Part shown: positions 9,149 to 16,713 of the stretch, one piece after another
Layout: every line of letters begins with the position of its first letter
How positions within the stretch are numbered: position 1 is the first letter of the stretch
NCBI RefSeq assembly: GCF_900105865.1
Contig: NZ_LT629804.1
Coordinates: forward strand, 1,488,001-1,552,000
DNA length: 64,000 nucleotides
From: Arcanobacterium phocae
Lineage (GTDB): Bacteria > Actinomycetota > Actinomycetes > Actinomycetales > Actinomycetaceae
Direction: 5' to 3'
The notes under the pieces: model-generated
What the model was told of the DNA's origin: nothing
Database searches by the model: none
What the model saw: only the letters and a program-made list of their open reading frames with translations
Position numbers and translations under genes: made by a program

Positions 9149-9939
9149 GAACGTGGCTTACGCGCCCGAACCATAAGCGTCCCGGGGATAATGGGGGAGC
9201 GCTCTGGCCCCCATCCGCCCCAGATCACTGTGCGACCGGCTGGCCATGGGGGCTCGAATAGCTCATCTATGGTGAACCCGGATTCGATCAATGAGTTGAT
9301 GTGGTCAGCTAATGTATGGTGAAATTCGGCGTATTCAAGGCTCTTGTGTGAGCGTTCAATGTAGGGAGTGCGATCAAAATATGAGTTCACTGCGGTTAGA
9401 CCGGTAGCTGTTGGATCGTCAGGAAACATCCATCGGGTTGGGTGAAGCGCTGAGTATGCCCACAACCCGCCGGGGCGCAAAACCCGATAGATCTCTTGGT
9501 GTACTTCGTTAAGGTAAGGAACGAACGGCAAAACTCCGAAACTGGTGAAGACGACGTCGAAACTATCGTCTGGATATGGTAGGCGACGTGCATCGGCTTG
9601 TTCTAAAGGAAAAGTTACGCCGTGGGTATTGTTGAGCTCGCGTGCTTGATCGAGCATGCCCTGGGCTAAATCGGTGGCGACGACGTCGATACCCTTGCGT
9701 GCTAAATAACGTGAGCATTGTGCGGCACCGGCACCAATTTCTAGGACGCGCTGGTTGCTCAGACCCCCAAGGAATTGAATATCAGCTTCACGCAGGCCCT
9801 CTGGTCCCCAAATAAAATCTTCATCGCCTAGGATAGACCCGTGCTCAGCTAGGTATTCGGTAGCATTATCGGACCACCATTTTTCATTGGCAGCAATGGG
9901 ATTGTCCACGGCTGAAAGTTGATGATGTCCGTATTTCAT
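9145..9939 (-). CDS. Class I SAM-dependent methyltransferase
   Basis: 264 residues from ATG 9939, supported by GAAAGG about 7 nt upstream on the minus strand; the longer frame to 10053 would reach into the rpsA leader. Motif I, VLEIGAGAAQCSRYLA, is the SAM-binding glycine loop. VVATDLAQGML supplies the acidic residue after the second strand, and YPDDSFDVVFTSFGVLPFV and RVLRPGGLW follow the Methyltransf_11 pattern. The substrate is unknown. Its stop overlaps the polA stop by 4 bp (convergent). Confidence 0.88.
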   Translation of the reverse strand: MKYGHHQLSAVDNPIAANEKWWSDNATEYLAEHGSILGDEDFIWGPEGLREADIQFLGGLSNQRVLEIGAGAAQCSRYLARKGIDVVATDLAQGMLDQARELNNTHGVTFPLEQADARRLPYPDDSFDVVFTSFGVLPFVPYLNEVHQEIYRVLRPGGLWAYSALHPTRWMFPDDPTATGLTAVNSYFDRTPYIERSHKSLEYAEFHHTLADHINSLIESGFTIDELFEPPWPAGRTVIWGGWGPERSPIIPGTLMVRARKPRS

Positions 9940-10038
9940 GGCATGCCTTTCATGCTGTGGCGAATATAGCATAGCAACTCGCCGGTTATTTGTTGCAGTT
10001 TCGCGGTAAAACCCCGTAAACTGAGGGCTTGGTACATC

Positions 10039-10054
10039 TATGTGCATGCACATA
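10039..10054. repeat. 16-bp perfect palindrome upstream of rpsA
   Basis: TATGTGCATGCACATA reads the same on both strands. It lies 55 bp before the rpsA start and about 100 bp upstream of the divergent methyltransferase start, a possible operator or an mRNA-leader hairpin. No protein is known to bind it. Confidence 0.4.
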
Positions 10055-10108
10055 TGTGAACCAACTGTCCATATTAGTAACTATTATAAATTCGGAGTCA
10101 CCAACTCT

Positions 10109-11581
10109 ATGACCACGAACAACACTACTACCGAGGTTGCCATTAACGATATTGGTACCGAGGAAGAGCTTATTGCTGCCGTTGACGAAACCATCAAGTA
10201 CTTTAACGATGGCGACATCGTCGAAGGCACCGTAGTTAAAGTCGATCGGGATGAAGTCCTGCTCGATATCGGCTACAAGACCGAAGGCGTTATTCCTTCA
10301 AAAGAACTGTCCATCAAGCACGATGTCGATCCTGATGATGTCGTCGAAGTTGGTGACAAGATCGAAGCCCTCGTCATCCAGAAGGAAGACAAAGAGGGTC
10401 GTTTAATTCTTTCCAAGAAGCGTGCACAGTACGAGCGCGCTTGGGCAAAGATCGAAGAAGTCAAGGAAGCAGACGGCGTCGTTACCGGTACCGTCATCGA
10501 AGTTGTCAAGGGTGGTCTCATCCTCGACATTGGCTTGCGCGGCTTCCTGCCAGCATCTCTCGTTGAGATGCGTCGCGTGCGCGACCTCCAGCCATACATT
10601 GGCAAGGAAATCGAAGCTAAGATCATCGAACTCGATAAGAACCGCAACAACGTTGTTCTTTCCCGTCGTTCTTGGCTCGAGCAGACTCAGTCTGAAGTAC
10701 GCTCCACCTTCCTTAACACCCTTCAAAAGGGCCAGGTACGTGAAGGCGTCATTTCCTCCATCGTTAACTTCGGTGCATTCGTTGATCTTGGCGGCGTAGA
10801 CGGCCTCGTTCACGTTTCCGAGCTCTCCTGGAAGCACATCGATCACCCATCTGAGGTTGTCGAAGTCGGTACTCCAGTGACCGTTGAAGTTCTCGAAGTC
10901 GATATGGATCGCGAGCGTGTTTCGCTCTCGCTCAAGGCTACCCAGGAAGATCCATGGCAGACCTTCGCACGTACCCACGCTATTAGCCAGGTCGTGCCAG
11001 GTAAGGTCACCAAGCTTGTTCCATTCGGTGCATTCGTTCGCGTCGAGGATGGCATTGAAGGCCTCGTTCACATTTCTGAACTCGCACAGCGTCACGTTGA
11101 TCTGCCAGAGCAGGTTGTCAAGGTAGGCGACGATGTCTTCGTTAAGGTGATCGATATTGATCTTGATCGCCGTCGCATCTCGCTCTCGCTCAAGCAGGCT
11201 AACGAAGGTGTGGATCCTAACTCGGAAGACTTCGATCCATCACTTTACGGCATGTCCGCTGAGTACGACGAAGAGGGCAACTACAAGTACCCAGAAGGCT
11301 TCGATCCTGAGACCAACGAATGGCTCGAAGGTTACGAAGAGAACCAGGCTGCTTGGGAAGCAGAGTATGCTGCTGCTGAAGCTCGCTGGCAAGCACACAA
11401 GGCTCAGGTTGCTGCCGCAGCCGAAGCTGATGCTGCTGCCGCTGTTGCCGCTCCAGCTGCTACCTCAGAAACCGAGGAAGCTGCTCCAACTAACTACTCA
11501 TCGGCTGATGCTGATGTTGCTGGCACACTCGCTTCTGACGAGGCTCTTGCTGCTTTGCGCGACAAGCTCACCAATAACTGA
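10109..11581 (+). CDS. rpsA: 30S ribosomal protein S1
   Basis: 490 residues from ATG 10109; CGGAG at 10093-10097 can serve as ribosome-binding site. An upstream in-frame ATG (10040) adds unlikely residues. Four S1 RNA-binding domains are visible at about residues 33-102, 120-186, 205-273 and 290-358; the last two carry the strong GAFVDLGGVDGLVHVSELSW and GAFVRVEDGIEGLVHISELA signatures. Four domains is the usual actinobacterial number. The C-terminal tail (about 395-475) is acidic, then Ala-rich. Codon use is strongly biased, as for highly expressed genes. S1 helps mRNA bind the 30S subunit. Confidence 0.97.
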   Translation: MTTNNTTTEVAINDIGTEEELIAAVDETIKYFNDGDIVEGTVVKVDRDEVLLDIGYKTEGVIPSKELSIKHDVDPDDVVEVGDKIEALVIQKEDKEGRLILSKKRAQYERAWAKIEEVKEADGVVTGTVIEVVKGGLILDIGLRGFLPASLVEMRRVRDLQPYIGKEIEAKIIELDKNRNNVVLSRRSWLEQTQSEVRSTFLNTLQKGQVREGVISSIVNFGAFVDLGGVDGLVHVSELSWKHIDHPSEVVEVGTPVTVEVLEVDMDRERVSLSLKATQEDPWQTFARTHAISQVVPGKVTKLVPFGAFVRVEDGIEGLVHISELAQRHVDLPEQVVKVGDDVFVKVIDIDLDRRRISLSLKQANEGVDPNSEDFDPSLYGMSAEYDEEGNYKYPEGFDPETNEWLEGYEENQAAWEAEYAAAEARWQAHKAQVAAAAEADAAAAVAAPAATSETEEAAPTNYSSADADVAGTLASDEALAALRDKLTNN

Positions 11582-11586
11582 GCTTA

Positions 11587-11606
11587 ATGAGTTTAGCTAA
11601 ACTCAT
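11587..11606. repeat. 20-bp perfect palindrome after rpsA
   Basis: ATGAGTTTAGCTAAACTCAT is self-complementary over all 20 bases and begins 6 bp after the rpsA stop. It could form a 3'-end hairpin upstream of the main terminator at 11625, or serve as a mRNA processing or stability element. Confidence 0.5.
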
Positions 11607-11624
11607 AAGTTAGTTAATCTTAAC

Positions 11625-11660
11625 GGCTGTGGCCCGAACAATTACGTTCGGGCCACAGCC
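11625..11660. terminator. Intrinsic-type terminator between rpsA and lipoprotein gene
   Basis: A perfect 15-bp stem, GGCTGTGGCCCGAAC with GTTCGGGCCACAGCC, with a 6-nt loop, followed by TTATTT on the plus strand. It ends rpsA and, in the other direction, probably the lipoprotein gene that stops at 11680. Confidence 0.85.
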
Positions 11661-11679
11661 TTATTTCATGAGTATTATT

Positions 11680-12423
11680 TCATTCTTCTGCTCCGTAGAA
11701 GACGTCGGTTGGTGGCATTCCAGGGCAGTCTTTTTGGACTTGCTCACCACCGGGATAGCGATCTACAAATACCAGATAGTCATCTGGTTGCCACGATATG
11801 CTATCTGGTGTGTGGAATAAGCTTACCCATGTTTGTTTACTTGGTTTATGAGACGTATCAACATTGATGTTGTGGTCTGCTAAGCACGGGATAAAGTATT
11901 GATCCCAATAATCATAAAGTAAAGACAGTTGATCTTCAGACCAATCAGTCAACAACGCCGGTTCTGGGGTGTACATAGCATTACATTCCCAGTCAGCAGT
12001 CAATAATGCGGGTTCTTGAGACTGCGGATGAGGGTCAAATTGAATACCACCGGTCGGGTGTGGGTGAGCTTTAAACCCGCGGTCGTTGAGACACTGCGCT
12101 ACTGAAAGGTCAGCGTCGCGGAGGGTTGGTTCGAAACGAACGAGACCCGGATCGTTGAGCTGGCTCGGATCAACACCTTCGATGTTTTTGTTCCGATTAA
12201 GCCAGTCGGTACGCCATTGGAGCTTTTCTTCCTCGGTCATCTTTTTCCGAACAATCTTAATAGTGGGTTCCCATGAGGTGTAATCCCAGGTTTTACTCGG
12301 CGCAAACCTATCCGCACTTTGCTGTGACGGGGCTGTCAGATCTGAACTAGTATCAGCACTTTGACATGCGCTCAATAACAACCCCACAACAAGAAGAATA
12401 AGAACTTTGCTAGGTTTAAACAT
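11680..12423 (-). CDS. Secreted lipoprotein of unknown function
   Basis: 247 residues from ATG 12423, with AAAGGAGG (minus strand) just upstream. The N-terminus has a Lys, a hydrophobic core and the lipobox LSAC (Cys at about 19), so it should be lipidated by Lgt and anchored outside the membrane. The mature part is rich in Trp, Asp and Pro, with further Cys residues in AQCLNDRG, DWECNAM and IPCLADH. The paired 'QCLN/PCL' spacing suggests disulphides. I do not recognise the family. It is divergent from the secreted-peptide gene at 12521 and shares its promoter region. A link to that locus, for example as a surface receptor or immunity factor, is only an inference from position. Confidence 0.75.
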   Translation of the reverse strand: MFKPSKVLILLVVGLLLSACQSADTSSDLTAPSQQSADRFAPSKTWDYTSWEPTIKIVRKKMTEEEKLQWRTDWLNRNKNIEGVDPSQLNDPGLVRFEPTLRDADLSVAQCLNDRGFKAHPHPTGGIQFDPHPQSQEPALLTADWECNAMYTPEPALLTDWSEDQLSLLYDYWDQYFIPCLADHNINVDTSHKPSKQTWVSLFHTPDSISWQPDDYLVFVDRYPGGEQVQKDCPGMPPTDVFYGAEE

Positions 12424-12467
12424 TAAATCCTCCTTTACACAATAAGGAATAATTGATATCTTTAACT

Positions 12468-12487
12468 TACTCAATGGTGAGTACAAT
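12468..12487 (+). promoter_or_regulatory. Operator-like inverted repeat and -10 before the secreted-peptide gene
   Basis: TACTCA-ATGG-TGAGTA (12468-12483) is an inverted repeat that abuts a TACAAT -10-like hexamer (12482-12487), 33 nt before the peptide start. A repressor bound here could control both divergent genes. The -35 is not clear. Confidence 0.4.
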
Positions 12488-12520
12488 CTCAAGTAAACCT
12501 TACGTTAAAGAGGTGAAAAC

Positions 12521-12841
12521 ATGAAGAAATCATTACGTGCCATTGCCAGTATCATTTGCGCAACGGGTTTGGTGCTGGGCGGATCGCTCCCTGCTATGGC
12601 TGGCACAAAAGGCGGTACAACAACATGTACGAATGGTGCTGTTAACGCCGTTCACGGCAAGCAGCAAAGATCTGACAGCTTTATGACTCTTAAAATTGGT
12701 GGAGTAACCTTTTTTCGCAAAAACGGGGTCTACGAGAAGACAGTAGCTGCACGCAATGGCGGCACTAAATCATGGTCCGCGCATTCGGACTGGCTAACAT
12801 GGAACGGTACCTACGGCATGTGCACACCGCCGATTTGGTAA
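12521..12841 (+). CDS. Small secreted peptide, bacteriocin-like candidate
   Basis: 106 residues preceded by AGAGGTG. The first 27 residues form a classical Sec signal (MKKSLRAIA start, hydrophobic core, cleavage after AMA). The mature peptide of about 79 residues is cationic, Gly/Ser/Thr/Trp-rich and has only two cysteines, near each end (TTCTNG and YGMCTPP), which could form one disulphide. I recognise no catalytic motif. Its size, secretion and position directly before an adaptor-ATPase-permease exporter resemble bacteriocin operons, and it parallels the 105-residue lactococcin-972-type peptide at 26779. Sequence kinship to that family is weak at best. It could instead be a secreted host-interaction peptide. 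Confidence 0.6.
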   Translation: MKKSLRAIASIICATGLVLGGSLPAMAGTKGGTTTCTNGAVNAVHGKQQRSDSFMTLKIGGVTFFRKNGVYEKTVAARNGGTKSWSAHSDWLTWNGTYGMCTPPIW

Positions 12842-12856
12842 AGTATAGGTCAGGAA

Positions 12857-13930
12857 ATGACGAAACATCCTGAAAAAGTTATGGTTGTTAGTTTGTTTCT
12901 ACTGCTAACAACCATAACTGTGTTAAGCATTTTATGGGCATTGCGGGTGACGTTTGCAACGCAGGCAGTATCTAATCCAACGTCAGAAACACACATAACA
13001 GTTGACGTCTTAGAACAAACTGTCGGCCAATCCTTGACCGTAACGACGACAGCTTCGCGTGATCCACTACCACTATCTGCCAATACTCTCACCGGCACTG
13101 CAACATACGTGACCGATAAAACCTCGGCCACGCAAGGAGATAACCTCTATACTGTCAACGATCAACCCGTGTGGGCGATAGTCAGCTCCACTCCAATCTG
13201 GCGCGATTTATCCGAAGGTGTACGCGGTGACGACGTCGTCGCCTTGCGAAACTTTCTCGCCGACCTTGGATATATAGACGTGCGAGAAGGCCAAACGTTT
13301 ACCTCAGGGCTAGCGTGGGGAGTTAAAGCTTTCCAGAAAGACCACGGATTAGAAGAAACGGGACAGTTTCCTCACGGAACTCTCATAGCTATCCCGCATA
13401 ACGATACGCCAATAAAAATCGATAACAAAATACTGTTTACCGGAGCCCAACTCAACGGTGGCGAAGCATTCCTATCTACCTATTCCCAAACTCCAACCTT
13501 CATCATGATGCTTGGACAAGGCCAAGCGGAAATGATTCCTACCGGGGCAGTAGTACACGTGTATAGTGGCCAAACCATGTGGGAAGGTGTAGCAGGATCT
13601 GGTACAACCACACCAGATGGAGTATCTATCCCTGTTACCGCGTCAGATGGATCAATTCTGTGCGGTGATAGTTGTAGCGAATTACCGCCTGGTGAATTAC
13701 TCAATCTGAACACTCACGTTGTTCTCGTTCCCGAACAAACTGGCCCCACCGTTCCAGTATCGGCTATCCTCACCACTACTGATGGGCAAACCCAGGTACG
13801 TGTTATTGACGGCAAGGAGTCTCACCTTGTTCCAGTGACTGTGCGCGCCCTCGCCTCAGGATTAGCCGTTGTTGATGGTATCGAGGTGGGAACACACGTC
13901 GAAGCAATTGCGGAGCAATCTCGTGAATGA
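12857..13930 (+). CDS. Membrane-anchored efflux adaptor with peptidoglycan-binding domain
   Basis: 357 residues. One N-terminal membrane segment (about 8-30) is followed by an extracytoplasmic region. A PG_binding_1-type domain (about 118-155) reads LSEGVRGDDVVALRNFLADL and continues to WGVKAFQKDHGL. The later part (about 210-350) resembles HlyD/MacA-type adaptors with a C-terminal VRVIDGKESHLVPV strand region. Such proteins connect an ABC permease to the cell wall or substrate. The stop overlaps the following ATPase gene by 8 bp, so the three genes form a tripartite exporter. It lies 15 bp after the secreted-peptide gene, which is the likely cargo or target. Confidence 0.75.
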   Translation: MTKHPEKVMVVSLFLLLTTITVLSILWALRVTFATQAVSNPTSETHITVDVLEQTVGQSLTVTTTASRDPLPLSANTLTGTATYVTDKTSATQGDNLYTVNDQPVWAIVSSTPIWRDLSEGVRGDDVVALRNFLADLGYIDVREGQTFTSGLAWGVKAFQKDHGLEETGQFPHGTLIAIPHNDTPIKIDNKILFTGAQLNGGEAFLSTYSQTPTFIMMLGQGQAEMIPTGAVVHVYSGQTMWEGVAGSGTTTPDGVSIPVTASDGSILCGDSCSELPPGELLNLNTHVVLVPEQTGPTVPVSAILTTTDGQTQVRVIDGKESHLVPVTVRALASGLAVVDGIEVGTHVEAIAEQSRE

Positions 13931-14567
13931 CAAGCTAAGGGTTACTGACCTGACGTTTCGCTACAGCAAACATGACCCGGAATTATACGATGGTCTTTCA
14001 CTGACCTTTACCCCCGGAAAGATTACTGCGATCACTGGCGAATCGGGACGCGGTAAATCAACATTGCTCTATATTCTCGGTTTGATGCTAGCTCCCACAG
14101 CCGGGACCATATATTACGGTGACACCGATCTTAGCGTGCTCAACGATAACCAGAAGTCATCCTATCGAGCACACAATTTCGGATTCATTTTTCAAAGCGC
14201 CGAACTTGATCCCAACCGCAGCATCATCGATTCGGTGTGCGAACCCGGGATCTATTCCCATGCAGAGGCTCGCTCCCAAGAGGCCTATGCGCTCGAACTT
14301 TTGACCCGTATGGGAGTTGATAATGAGGCATATCGCAAACCTGGTCAAATATCTGGTGGACAAGCCCAACGTGTAGCGGTATGCCGGGCGCTCATCAACA
14401 ATCCACACATTATCCTCGCCGACGAACCTACCGGCAACCTCGATGAGCACAACTCGCTGATCGTGCTCAACGCGCTACGCGAAGCAGCACAATCAGATAA
14501 AACCGTGTTGATAGCTACGCACGACCCCACAGTTATCAACTATGCCGACGACGTGGTGCAACTATGA
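13923..14567 (+). CDS. ABC transporter ATP-binding protein (MacB/LolD type)
   Basis: 214 residues from GTG 13923, which has GGAG 7 nt upstream and overlaps the adaptor gene. Walker A is TGESGRGKST, the signature is ISGGQAQRVAVCRAL, Walker B is IILADEPTGNLD and the H-loop is ATHD. The 'DEPTGNLD' sequence places it in the LolD/MacB/FtsE group that works with FtsX-like permeases, matching the next gene. It powers export or extraction of a substrate from the membrane. Confidence 0.9.
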   Translation: MNDKLRVTDLTFRYSKHDPELYDGLSLTFTPGKITAITGESGRGKSTLLYILGLMLAPTAGTIYYGDTDLSVLNDNQKSSYRAHNFGFIFQSAELDPNRSIIDSVCEPGIYSHAEARSQEAYALELLTRMGVDNEAYRKPGQISGGQAQRVAVCRALINNPHIILADEPTGNLDEHNSLIVLNALREAAQSDKTVLIATHDPTVINYADDVVQL

Positions 14568-15646
14568 ACGTACGCTTTATTCACGAAGTTATGAAAGCAT
14601 CGTGGGCCTCTCGCATCTCGGCACTCATGCTTGGCATCGTCACCTTGATTATTTCGTTGCTTACTCTTGTCACCGCCGGCAAAAGCGTTGCCCAATCAGA
14701 TGGTTTAGAACAGCAACTAGCGCGTATTGAAGCACGCACCTTTACAGTCCTCGATCCCGAAGGTTCTTTACTTACTGACGCATTCGTCCATACGTACGCA
14801 ACTCAAAGTGGGGCACAATCAGTGCTTGCGCTCAGCAGGCCCGTCGACGTCGTCAACGGAAAGCTTGGCTTAAATGCATCGCGAGTAGGCCTCGTCTCAT
14901 TAGCCGGAAACATCGACGATGCGCTGGAACTCAACGAAGGTCGCATGCCGCGAGCTGGTGAAGTAATCGTGGGACAAAACGCCAAAGCCAAACTGGGGCT
15001 CACTAGCTCTTCAGGTTACGTCATGAGCGCTGACGGACACCAGTGGGCCGTCGTCGGCTCTTTTGATTCTTTTGCCCCGCACACAGATTTAGCCGATCTC
15101 GTTATCGGGCCGACCCAATCAGCTCAAGCGTGGTCGCAAATGCGTTTTGTTGCGCCCCGCCTCGACGACGTTGGCCCGATGGAACACGTCCTAATCAAGA
15201 ATCTGCCTTCAGCCCAGTCCACAGTAACTGTGGAGTCCTCAGCCCGAAAAGCGGCCGAGTCACAGGCCTTGATTAATTCTTTGAAGCAGCAATCTGGCGC
15301 GATTTTATTACTTGTTCATGGTGTGGGAATCGTGATTATTGGTGTTATTGTGCTAACTAACGTACTTATCCATGCCAAAGATTTAGGACGACGTCGAACC
15401 CTAGGGATCACGAGGTCCGCCCTGATTTGTTTCGTGGTTCTACGTACTGCAGTCATCAGCTTGATCGGCATTGTTTCCGGCGTCATACTCGGCTATACGG
15501 TGATGTATTTTGCGCACACTCCCGTACCGCTCGACTTCGCGCTCGCCAGCATTATATTGGCTCTATGTGCAGCCGTGGTAGCAGCAATTCCGCCCGCTAT
15601 TTTTGCCGCATATCGTGACCCGGTGCGAGTCATGCGTATGCCGTAA
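14564..15646 (+). CDS. FtsX/MacB-like ABC permease
   Basis: 360 residues; ATG overlaps the ATPase stop (ATGA). The topology is one N-terminal membrane segment (about 15-38), an extracytoplasmic domain of about 200 residues and three C-terminal segments (about 245-270, 290-315, 325-348), the FtsX/MacB pattern. Residues such as ILIHAKDLGRRRTLGITRSA after the second segment match the conserved coupling helix region. It forms a mechanotransmission-type exporter with the two preceding genes. Substrate unknown; the secreted peptide at 12521 is the obvious candidate. Confidence 0.85.
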   Translation: MNVRFIHEVMKASWASRISALMLGIVTLIISLLTLVTAGKSVAQSDGLEQQLARIEARTFTVLDPEGSLLTDAFVHTYATQSGAQSVLALSRPVDVVNGKLGLNASRVGLVSLAGNIDDALELNEGRMPRAGEVIVGQNAKAKLGLTSSSGYVMSADGHQWAVVGSFDSFAPHTDLADLVIGPTQSAQAWSQMRFVAPRLDDVGPMEHVLIKNLPSAQSTVTVESSARKAAESQALINSLKQQSGAILLLVHGVGIVIIGVIVLTNVLIHAKDLGRRRTLGITRSALICFVVLRTAVISLIGIVSGVILGYTVMYFAHTPVPLDFALASIILALCAAVVAAIPPAIFAAYRDPVRVMRMP

Positions 15647-15757
15647 CCAGGCCGCGTTGAACATAGATAACTGGGCACAGATGCGATAACCTAAATAGGT
15701 AACGATTTATTTGCGTTATTGAAAGGGGAGTGCGTTCTTCAGTGGACGTGCGCTAAC

Positions 15758-16603
15758 ATGCTCAAACTTGCAGTAACCGGTGGTATTGCGTCAGGAAAGT
15801 CTACGCTGACGCACGTTTTCGCCACCCGTGGCGCAATAGTTATCGACGCTGATCAGGTCGCTCGTGACGTCGTTGCCCCTGGAACAAAAGCCTTAGACCA
15901 AATAGGGCGCACCTTCGGTCCGCGTGTCCTGCGTGCAGACGGCCACCTTGACCGTGGAGCACTTGCCTCCTTCGTGTTTTCCAATTCAGCAGCTCGCCAG
16001 CAACTCGAGTCAATTATTCACCCTTATATAGCACGTGAAGTATCCGCACAACTACGTACCGCTCATCCGAGCCAAATCGTCGTTTACGACGTTCCACTGC
16101 TGGTTGGCAGCGCAAATCAATTTTCGTTCATGGCCACGATGACTATCCATACCCCTGACCATGTCCGGATCGCTCGCATGGTTGACAACCGTGGGATGAG
16201 TCCATCCCAAGCAAAGAGTCGAATTCATTCCCAGCCTGGAGATATGGCGCGCGCAGCGATCTCAGACATCATCGTCAATAATTCCTCGAGCGAACAAGAC
16301 TTTGTTTCCACGGCGAAACGGCTCTGGGACGAATGGATCATTCCCTACGATTGGGCTCTTAGCCACGAACGAGTCAGCGAACCAACCGGCGTGATGGATA
16401 ACGTCTCATTCCGAACCGATGTTCACCTCCAGGCGACTAGGCTACGCAACGCCGGGTGCGACGTCGTCGAAATACAAGGAACGCATCTGAAGCTACGCGC
16501 TAATCCCGGTGCGGCAACACTCTTGGACGCAGGCTGGATCCTCACCGGTTCGCGGCAAGCAACGACGGCGAACCCTGCTGAACATTACACACTGAGCTGG
16601 TAA
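15758..16603 (+). CDS. coaE: Dephospho-CoA kinase with C-terminal extension
   Basis: 281 residues from ATG 15758, chosen because LKLAVTGGIASGKST is the standard CoaE N-terminus; a TTG at 15719 would add 13 residues. The P-loop is at residues 8-15. DADQVARDVVAPG and YDVPLLVG are the substrate and lid motifs. The enzyme phosphorylates the 3'-OH of dephospho-CoA, the last step of CoA synthesis. CoaE proper is about 200 residues. The remaining 80 (from about 205) form an extension I do not recognise, in the place where some actinobacterial CoaE proteins carry a GrpB/UPF0157 domain. The stop codon lies inside direct repeat copy 1. Confidence 0.93.
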   Translation: MLKLAVTGGIASGKSTLTHVFATRGAIVIDADQVARDVVAPGTKALDQIGRTFGPRVLRADGHLDRGALASFVFSNSAARQQLESIIHPYIAREVSAQLRTAHPSQIVVYDVPLLVGSANQFSFMATMTIHTPDHVRIARMVDNRGMSPSQAKSRIHSQPGDMARAAISDIIVNNSSSEQDFVSTAKRLWDEWIIPYDWALSHERVSEPTGVMDNVSFRTDVHLQATRLRNAGCDVVEIQGTHLKLRANPGAATLLDAGWILTGSRQATTANPAEHYTLSW

Positions 16604-16648
16604 CACCTCGTTACCAGTAAAGCTGGTAGCGATAGTAGTCAAATATGG
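16599..16648 (+). repeat. 50-bp imperfect direct repeat, copy 1
   Basis: GGTAACACCTCGTTACC starts a segment repeated at 18051-18100. The first 37 bases match at 36 positions; six mismatches in all over 50. It contains two hairpins: GGTAAC/GTTACC and TACCAG/CTGGTA around TAAAG. It overlaps the coaE stop. Confidence 0.85.
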
Positions 16649-16713
16649 CATACAAGCCCCGAAAAGTGTATAACTCTCGGTGTGGAAGTTCTGATTGTGG
16701 TGAGGAGGGGAGA

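Noticed and set aside
9076..10053. Longer start for the methyltransferase (to 10053) and longer start for rpsA (10040)
   Set aside because: The two would overlap each other. Inner ATGs at 9939 and 10109 have better ribosome-binding sites and match family N-termini.
10273..11095. Long antisense ORFs over rpsA
   Set aside because: They are products of the strong codon bias on the opposite strand and carry no recognisable domain or ribosome-binding site.
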